From: Desmodus rotundus
Taxonomy: Eukaryota; Chordata; Mammalia; Chiroptera; Phyllostomidae
Assembly: GCF_022682495.2 (NCBI RefSeq)
Contig: NC_071392.1
Location: 137,526,818-137,590,817, forward strand
Direction of reading: 5' to 3'
Length of the DNA stretch: 64,000 nt
In this document: one piece after another, positions 57,655-64,000 of the stretch
Position numbering within the stretch: position 1 is the first letter of the stretch
Layout: each line of letters starts with the position of its first letter
Made by a program: the position numbers and the translations under genes
Notes under the pieces: model-generated
What the model was told of the DNA's origin: nothing
The model's database searches: none
Seen by the model: only the letters and a program-made list of their open reading frames with translations

Positions 57655-58110
57655 GAATGAAAACATCAGCCATAGACTGGAAGCATTTGTCATACATGTA
57701 TTTGACAAAGGGCTAACATCTATGATATATACAGAACTCATGAATCAATAAAACATCAGAAAACCCCATAAATGTGGGCAAAAGTTTTTGAATAGGCCAT
57801 CCAGAGAAGAGGAAACCTAATAAACTTGCCTAAAAATGCTAAATTTTGTTAGTAATTAAGATATGCATGATAAAAATACAATAAAAGTGTACTGCACATT
57901 GAAACATTTTTAAGAGGGTAGATTTCATGTTTTGCTTTTTCTTAAACCAAAATTAATGACAAAATGAAAAGTAGCATCGCACCCAGCAAATTGCAAATAA
58001 CGTAACTCTGTGGACACCAACCGCAATGCTGGTGAGGATGGGGCAATGGAAACTCTCATGCACTGCTCACGGGAATGTGCTTTGGTACCGAAGACCTTTA
58101 TGGAATTAAC
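57655..58110 (+). mobile_element. Old L1 ORF2 fragment
   Basis: 'tgacaaagggctaacatcta', 'gggcaaaagtttttgaatag', 'ggtgaggatggggcaatgga' and 'aactctcatgcactgctcac' follow the C-terminal ORF2 region of old L1 elements. Heavily mutated, with no usable frame. Confidence 0.7.
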
Positions 58111-58119
58111 CGGCCATTT

Positions 58120-59890
58120 CTGGTTTAGGGTTGTTAATCTGGCTTAGGGCTTTTGAATCTAGAGCAAGATCTCCATTTATAAAGTGAGCAACATATGAGA
58201 TAGAAACAACTGTATCCAGAGGTAAAGGGGGGTTTCAAGGGAAATGACTGTTGAGAAGACCATCAATCCCCAGGACTCTGAAGAGGGCTGAGGACCAGCA
58301 ATAGGCCAAGAGGTCTGGTTAGGTGAGCAGAGGGACAGAGCCAAAAGTTCCCCTAAAAGGAGAAGGGGATTCCCAAGGCTCTCTCCAGAGTGGCTACAGG
58401 ACTCCATGAATGTGTCTGTAGCCTCTTCCAAGGGTGGGGAATAGGAAACCAATTCAAGTAATCTACAAATTTCTTTCATCTGAGTGCAGAATTTGTACAC
58501 CTCCATGTTGGAGGAGGAAGAATCAATATTTTCCAAGGTCTCACAGCCATGCCTAACTCATGGGTTAATACTCATCGTTTTGTTTCAAAAACTAATCTTG
58601 CTGCCTTTTCCTTTTCTCTTTCAGTCTGAAGAAGAAAATTAACCACTCAATCTTCATTGAACGACTTTGTAGTTCTGACACCATAGAGAATACAATCTAG
58701 CTCAAGACACTGTCCCTCTTACCCTCCAGGCTCTGATTCTGTGGAATGGCATGACACTATTTAAGCAGGAACATGTGGGGTCCCACCCCTTACCAAGGCG
58801 ATAGCCAGGACCTTCATATTTCCTCTTCCTAGGACTTCTGGCAGGGGTAAAGTAGAGGTTAATGGAAGATAGCTGTCCACTTCTCTGTCCTTCTCCACTC
58901 TTCCTTTCTCCTTCTCTCTCCTGTGAGTGAAAATCTGAGGTTATGAAAGCAACCATGATAGGGAGGGAGGAGCAAGGAGAGTACCTTTGTGCAGCTAGAG
59001 AAAAGCCTTCACCTCTAACACAGCTTTCCTGTTTTTGGTCACAGCCTTCCCTGAGACCTACCCAGGGAAGTGGGTGCCAGATTCCCAACCTGGACACAGG
59101 TCCTCCAAGCAAAACACAAGTAGTATTTGCCAAGAGGCCTTGACACTCTGTAAGGCTCATGGGGCTGTTAGGCAATTGGGGGCATTAAGAGTTGGGGGCA
59201 AAGCCCCAATAGTGACAGAGTACATTTCTCATCAGTCTGGTAGGGTGGGGATTCATTCATGTTCAATTTTACCTATTCACCAAAATAACAACCCATGTGA
59301 CATCTCTTACATGCCCTTGTTTGTACAGTGTTAAATAAGACTCATATCACTTCCTACATTAAAAATAGAAGAATGTGAAAGTTACAGTGATCCCTAAAAC
59401 TCATCCAAGCTCATCATCTCATTATGTAAATGAATCTAATCCAGGGAGCCAAGTGATTTCCAAAGATTAGGAATCACAAATGCAGGACCACGAGTTAACA
59501 AGTACCCAACATTTTACCCACAGCACCACTCTGCTTGTTTGGAAAATAATAGTGCTCTGAAAATCTGGGGCATCTCTAAGAATTTTAAAATTAAAAATAA
59601 ACAACACAAAAAAACCATAGAAATGAAGGTGGAGACCTGGCAAAGTTGACTTCAGAAGCAAACTCTGCCTCACACTGCCCTCAAGTGGTTTGGAATAAAA
59701 ATGTCCCTGCTGAGCATGACAGGCAGTCAAGTTTAAAGTGAACTTGAAACTGTAAGATGTTTTAAAATAGGGGGGAAAACCTGTTCAAATTCAGGTCATC
59801 TGTGAGCAGCTCTATAGGTATGAATCCTTGGATTACTATGAGTATTGTCTCAAGGAAAATAGTAAAGTGTGGACATTAATAACATGTGCA
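58120..59890. other. Unique sequence with two long antisense frames
   Basis: No repeat family was recognised. Minus-strand frames at 58177-58536 (119 codons) and 58702-59175 (157 codons) are long for non-repeat sequence here, but carry no domain I recognise. The second is Ser/Arg/Gly-rich. They are noted, not called as genes. Confidence 0.35.
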
Positions 59891-59899
59891 TATAGCAAA

Positions 59900-60240
59900 A
59901 CTGAAGGTTAAGTCCCAGCTATGGAACTCTGGAGAAATTACTCAGTCTCTCTGATTCATTTTGCTCACCTGTAAAACGGACATGGTAATAAGATGCACCC
60001 TACAGGGTATTGTGAGTATTAAAGAAGAAAATCTTCATAACAGTCCTTAGAAAAGTGCTGGATATGTAAGAGCTCAATACAGGGTGGGCAAAAGTAGGTT
60101 TACAATTGTCTGTGTGGAAAAATAATACAATAATTAATAAATAATAATGCAAGAATACACTCTGTGTTTCATGGACTCACAACTGTAAACCTACTTTTGC
60201 CCCACCCTTTATAGAAGCTATTCTTATTTTTCTTCTTACT
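59900..60240 (+). mobile_element. MIR SINE, split by a mariner MITE
   Basis: Sense MIR: 'agtcccagctatggaactct', 'ttttgctcacctgtaaaacgg', 'tagaaaagtgctggatatgt', 'aagagctcaata', interrupted at TA, with the tail 'gaagctattcttattttt' resuming after 60211. Confidence 0.8.
60080..60209. mobile_element. Palindromic mariner-type MITE, 130 bp
   Basis: The left end cagggtgggcaaaagtaggt and the reversed right end aaagggtggggcaaaagtag are inverted repeats of about 30 bp, with TA at 60078-60079 and 60210-60211. The centre is AT-rich. No coding capacity; it would have been moved by a mariner transposase supplied in trans. Its terminal repeats differ from those of the mariner at 15112, so it belongs to another family. 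Confidence 0.9.
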
Positions 60241-60244
60241 GTTA

Positions 60245-61730
60245 CTTTTATTATTACCAACTTGATAACTCTGAAAAAATAAAGTCATGCACATCAATAA
60301 AATCTTGTCAATTAGGAAAAATTACCAAAATACTATCTTACAGTGGTTTCATTATGTGCATTTTTAAATGTATTCTGTGACTTCTGTAAGCTGGTTAAAT
60401 TGCCTTTACCTTGGTTTTCTGCATATTTACCTTAACATCCATTCCACAATTTTAAAAACAACCTAAATATTCTCTCACAATTGACTTTCTGTTCTGTCTT
60501 TGTTTATTCAGTGACAGTTGAATATAAACTAAAGCAGGGGAGGCACTTGCTGTAGGCCTTATTTGTGGAGAGGGGATGCTGAACTTGAAGACCCCTCTCC
60601 TCAGGAAAATCACTGCAAAATCTATTGTGTGGGGGGCATTCTAAGCCTTGTTCTCCTCTTAGTTAGTTGCCGTGTATAAAAGCCAATCCATAATTTAGTG
60701 GCCTAAATAATAACTTCTCCTGATTTGGGGGTTAGCTGAGCAACCTGTTCATTTATCCACCCAACTTTGCTCCCATGGCTGGGAACCTCCCTCCACATTT
60801 TCCCGCATCCTCCAATGGGCTACCACTGGGCTTGTTACATGGTGACCAAGGGTTCCCAGCAGCAAGAGGGGAGGGACCCCAATGCACAGGCACTTTTCAA
60901 GCCTCTGGTTTTGTTCAACATATTTGCCAAGGCCCATGAGCCAAAGCAAGTCCCATGGCCAAGCCCAGCTATCACTGGGCAGAGAGATGGGCTCCTGATC
61001 TTGTTCAGGGGAGCAGCAAAGCCCTCCTGCTGAGGGATGTGCACACTAGCTTGCAGAAAAGTAGTGGCCATTGTTTTGCCATCTCCCATACCTCCTGAGT
61101 CTCAAAACAGTGCTGGGGAATCTAAGCCAGTCAACAATAATCAAACAGCCTCAAAAGAGTAGCTGGCACATACTGAGCACTTTTGATGTCACACTCTGAT
61201 GCCCTATGGGAACCAGGCTACTACTGAGCCTGGCATGAGATGATTTTAGAGAGGAGACTATGGGGAAAATGGAACTCCTGTGCCCATTTCGCCACCTGGC
61301 TCTACTCAGTTGCCATCACTGGGAATACAGGCTCAGTGCTTCTGGATATTCTGATTTTTCGTGAGATGGCAGAAACCTGGGTTGCTATATAAAACCTCCT
61401 GGTATTTAAATGCTGGCAACTGCATTTCTTAAGCTGTGCAAGGCAAGCAAACGCTTCCCGGGGGCAGTGGAAGACTAGTCTGAGTCCTCAAGCTCCCTGG
61501 TGTTGGAACTAAGTGGTTTATGTCGATGGGGTCTTGAGAGCATTCTCTTCCTGTTAACATGTGTGATGCATGAAGTGGGAGGGGCCCCAGAGTGACAGCT
61601 ACATTTGTGGCAAGAGGGAAAAAGTGTCCCAAGAGTGAATGGGGCTTGTTGTGTGGCTTTTAGGGTTGGATGGACCAGCTCTGCTGATGCCCAACGATTC
61701 TCCTTTACCTTTTAACTTGAAATCTCTTTC
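60245..61730. other. Unique sequence, no gene seen
   Basis: About 1.5 kb with no confident repeat; 'gctggcacatactgagcact' near 61162 may be a MIR/L2 scrap. Confidence 0.4.
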
Positions 61731-61734
61731 AAGG

Positions 61735-61840
61735 ACTGAAAAGCACAACCCATGGAGCCAGACTGTTTGGGTTCAAATTTCATCTTCGCCATTTATCAGC
61801 TGTGGACTTTGCTCTGGTCACTGCCTTCTCTGTGCCCAAA
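61735..61840 (+). mobile_element. MIR SINE, 5' half
   Basis: 'tggagccagactgtttgggt', 'tcaaatttcatcttcgccat', 'ttatcagctgtggactttgc' in sense order. Confidence 0.8.
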
Positions 61841-61924
61841 GAGCCCTTTGCTTATCAAAATACCAGGCAATTTTTCCCTGGGTTATATTAATTGTATGCA
61901 CATCTGCTCTCAACACACCCTGAT

Positions 61925-62123
61925 CACCTAATAATATTAATACTAAAAAGTATTTATAGAGTTTCTATCTTACTCTTCATGAGTTTGACAATGTACATGC
62001 ATTGTGTCACTTAACACTCACAACAACTCAAGGAGAACAACATTCTTTTTATTCCTTTTATATAGATGGAGAAACAGAGGCCAGAGGGCAAAGTTACTTG
62101 TACTGAGTTTATAATTAGTAAAC
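61925..62123 (-). mobile_element. MIR SINE (antisense)
   Basis: 'acttaacactcacaacaact', 'tatagatggagaaacagagg', 'gagggcaaagttacttgtac' in minus-strand order. The L1-type element beginning at 62125 lies directly against or inside its end. Confidence 0.8.
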
Positions 62124-62124
62124 T

Positions 62125-62887
62125 GGGGGGAGAACCAAGATGGCAGCATAGGTAGACACACTGCACCTCCTCGCACAACCAGAACTGCCAGAAAATTGAA
62201 CGCAAGGAAGTCTGACACCAAGTAGATAAAAAAGAAACATACATCCAGACCGGTAGGAGGGGAAGAGATGGGCACTGGAGTGGAGAGGAGGACTCACGTG
62301 GCCGTGGCGGGACCGAGACTGGCGGAGTGTGGGACGAAAGAGGCAGGCAGTCTGACCACTAGCAGGCCCTGCAGCCCTACATTCGCACACAGATAAACCG
62401 AGAGGGCCGGACTCAGAGTGGTGGAGAACGGGGCAGGCAGAGCGGCGGGTAGCACCCCGCGGCCCCACACTGGTGCACAGATAAACCGGGATGAACGGCG
62501 GGGAGCGAAGCAGACCATGTAACCCAGGGCTCCAGCTCGGGGAAATAAAGCCTCAAACCTCTGATTGAAAATGCCCGTGGGAGTTGGGGCGGCAGCAGGA
62601 GAGACTCCCAGCCTCACAGGAGAGGTCGTTGGAGAGATCCACAGGGGATTAGAGTGTGCACAAGCCCACCCACTCGGGAACCAGCACCAGAGGGACCCAA
62701 TTTGATTGTGGGTAGCGGAGGGAGTGACTAAAATCCGGTGGAGAGGAGAGAGGGTGCCATTGCTCCCTCTCAGCCTCTCCCCCACATACAGCATCATGGC
62801 ACAGCAACCAGTGTTACCCCGCCCCGGGGAACACCTAAGGCTCCGCCCCTTTAACTAACAGACGCGCCAAGACAAAAAAAAAAAAAA
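62125..62887 (+). promoter_or_regulatory. 5'UTR / internal promoter of the half-L1-like element
   Basis: GC- and CpG-rich leader with 'accaagatggcagcata' at the 5' end (a YY1-like core, as in L1 promoters), two imperfect monomers around 62321-62500 and a poly(A) run just before the ORF1 ATG. It also contains long antisense open frames. Promoter function is inferred. Confidence 0.7.
62321..62500 (+). repeat. Two ~88 bp imperfect tandem monomers in 5'UTR
   Basis: The string acagataaaccg occurs near 62391 and again near 62478. Each is preceded by a related 'cctacattcgcac'/'cccacactggtgc' block and a 'gaggcaggcag'/'ggggcaggcag' block, giving two adjacent diverged copies. Confidence 0.7.
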
Positions 62888-63727
62888 ATGGCCCAAATGA
62901 CATAACACTTCAAAGCTCCAGAAAAAATACAACTAAGCGAGGAAGAGATAGCCAACCTATCAGATGCACAGTTCAAAACACTAGTTATCAAGATGCTCAC
63001 AGAATTGGTTGAATCTGTTCGAAAACCAGATGAAAAAATGAAGGCTATGCTAAGAGAAACAAAGGAAAATGTACAGGGAACCAATAGTGATGAGAAGGAA
63101 ACTGGGACTCAAATCAACGGTGTGGACCAGAAGGAAGAAAGAAACATCCAACCAGAAAAGAATGAAGAAACAAGAACTCGGAAAAATGAGGAGAGGCTTA
63201 GGAACCTCCAGGACATCTTGAAACATTCCAACATCCGAATTATAGGGGTGCCAGAAGGAGAAGAGGAAGAACAAAAACTTGAAAACTTATTTGAACAAAT
63301 AATGAAGGAGAACTTCCCCAGTCTGGCAAAGGAAATAGACTTCCAGGAAGTCCAGGAAGCTCAGAGAGTCCCAAAGAAGCTGGACCCATGGAGGAACACA
63401 CCAAGGCACATCATAATTACATTAGCCAAGATTAGACAGAAGGAGAGAATCTTAGAAGCAGCAAGAGAAAAGGACACAGTTACCTACAAAGGGGTTCCCA
63501 TAAGATTGTCAGCTGATTTCTCCAAAGAGATCTTACAGGCAAGAAGGGACTGGCAAGAAGTATTCCAAGTCATGAAAGGCAAGGGCCTACATCCAAGATT
63601 ACTGTATCCAGCAAAGCTATCATTTAGAATGGAAGGGAAGATAAAGTGCTTCTCAGATAAGGTCAAGTTAAAGGAGTTCATCATCACCAGGCTATTATTA
63701 CATGAAATGTTAAAGGGACTTACCTAA
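62888..63727 (+). pseudogene. ORF1 of half-L1-like element, one premature stop
   Basis: The ATG at 62888 follows a poly(A) run and gives M-A-Q-M-T, then TAA at 62903-62905 (codon 6). From there the same frame is open to 63727, and the first later ATG (62993, codon 36) gives 244 residues. Visible parts: a charged, coiled-coil-prone N-half, an RRM-type core around SNIRIIGVPEGEEEE, and a C-terminal domain with TPRHIIITLAKIRQKERI and LLYPAKLSFRMEG. Total 279 codons, shorter than typical L1 ORF1p (about 330-370). Expected role: RNA-binding chaperone. Confidence 0.9.
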
Positions 63728-64000
63728 GAAAAAGAAGATAAAAATATGAACAGTAAAAATGAGAGCAAACTCACAGTTATTAACAATCACACGTAAAACC
63801 AAAACAAAAGAAAACTAAGCAAACAAGTAGAACAGAAACAGAACCACAGAAATGGAGATCACATGGAGGGTTATCAATAGGGGATTGGGAGGGGGAAAGA
63901 GGGGGGAAAGGTACAGAGAATAAATAGCATAAATGATAGGTGGAAAATAGACAGGGGGAGGGTAAGAATAGTGTAGGAAATGTAGAAGCCAAAGAACTTA
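63728..64000 (+). other. 3'UTR-like sequence after ORF1, no ORF2
   Basis: A-rich at first, then G-run-rich ('gggattgggagggggaaaga', 'ggggggaaagg', 'agacagggggaggg'), with one aataaa at 63919-63926. No endonuclease start motif in any plus-strand frame. The window ends before any tail or target duplication. Confidence 0.65.

Larger units (their letters stand above)
62125..64000 (+). mobile_element. L1-derived element, probably half-L1 (HAL1-type), 3' end outside window
   Basis: Starts 'ggggggagaaccaagatggc' like an L1 leader, has a CpG-rich 5'UTR (62125-62887) and ORF1 (62888-63727). The following 273 bp show no ORF2 start or endonuclease similarity. In the L1 at 47865 the ORF1-ORF2 gap is only 47 bp. 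The trailing sequence is instead purine-rich with G-runs (63881-63918, 63955-63961), as in an L1 3'UTR. A deletion of ORF2 in an ordinary L1 is the alternative. Little decay in ORF1 suggests a relatively young copy. Confidence 0.75.

Noticed and set aside
58702..59175. Calling the 157-codon frame a gene
   Set aside because: No homology, start context or splice structure could be supported. Kept only as a low-interest lead.

Overview
The window looks like an intergenic (or deep intronic) stretch of nuclear DNA from a bat. The main reason is at least nine copies of the tRNA-related Ves SINE, a family known from microbats, on a background of old placental repeats (MIR, L2, MaLR LTRs, MER5/Tigger-type DNA transposons) and LINE-1. 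Young LINE-1 argues against fruit bats, in which L1 is reported inactive. No young helitron, piggyBac or hAT copies were recognised; this weakly argues against a vesper bat but does not prove it. I found no host protein-coding exon, tRNA, rRNA or CRISPR array. The open reading frames with recognisable homology all belong to transposable elements.

Layout. 0-5 kb: a MER5-like element split by a Ves SINE, then a MaLR-type LTR split by a 2.5 kb antisense L1 fragment, then MIR and Ves. 5-9 kb: mostly unique, with a Ves that has a perfect 16 bp target duplication. 9.4-11.3 kb: nested L1 3' ends. 11.4-14.5 kb: an MLT1-type LTR, MIR, a hAT relic, an L2 tail split by a Ves, and another Ves. 15.1-16.0 kb: an internally deleted mariner with both inverted repeats. 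16-29 kb: mostly unique sequence with many MIR relics. 29-34 kb: three Ves copies, one next to a very short L1 insertion that seems to carry a 3' transduction. 36-42 kb: L1 3' ends, MIRs and a Tigger-type element. 42-47 kb: Ves, an MLT1-type LTR and L2.

47.86-54.66 kb holds a structurally full-length sense L1 of about 6.8 kb with a 13 bp target duplication; both ORFs are broken by stops and frameshifts. It is followed directly by the 5' end of an older L1 (54.7-56.3 kb). The last 1.9 kb (62.1-64.0 kb) is a different L1-derived element: a CpG-rich 5'UTR and an ORF1 frame that is open except for one stop at codon 6. Purine-rich 3'UTR-like sequence follows where ORF2 should start. It looks like a half-L1 (HAL1-type) element cut by the window edge, and it is the most interesting object here.

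No cooperating gene system is present. The biology is retrotransposition: L1 machinery accounts for the L1 copies, the half-L1, the transduction and the Ves insertions, while mariner/Tigger/hAT relics record older DNA-transposon activity. Repeat family names below come from recognising sequence patterns, not from a database search, so subfamily assignments are tentative.
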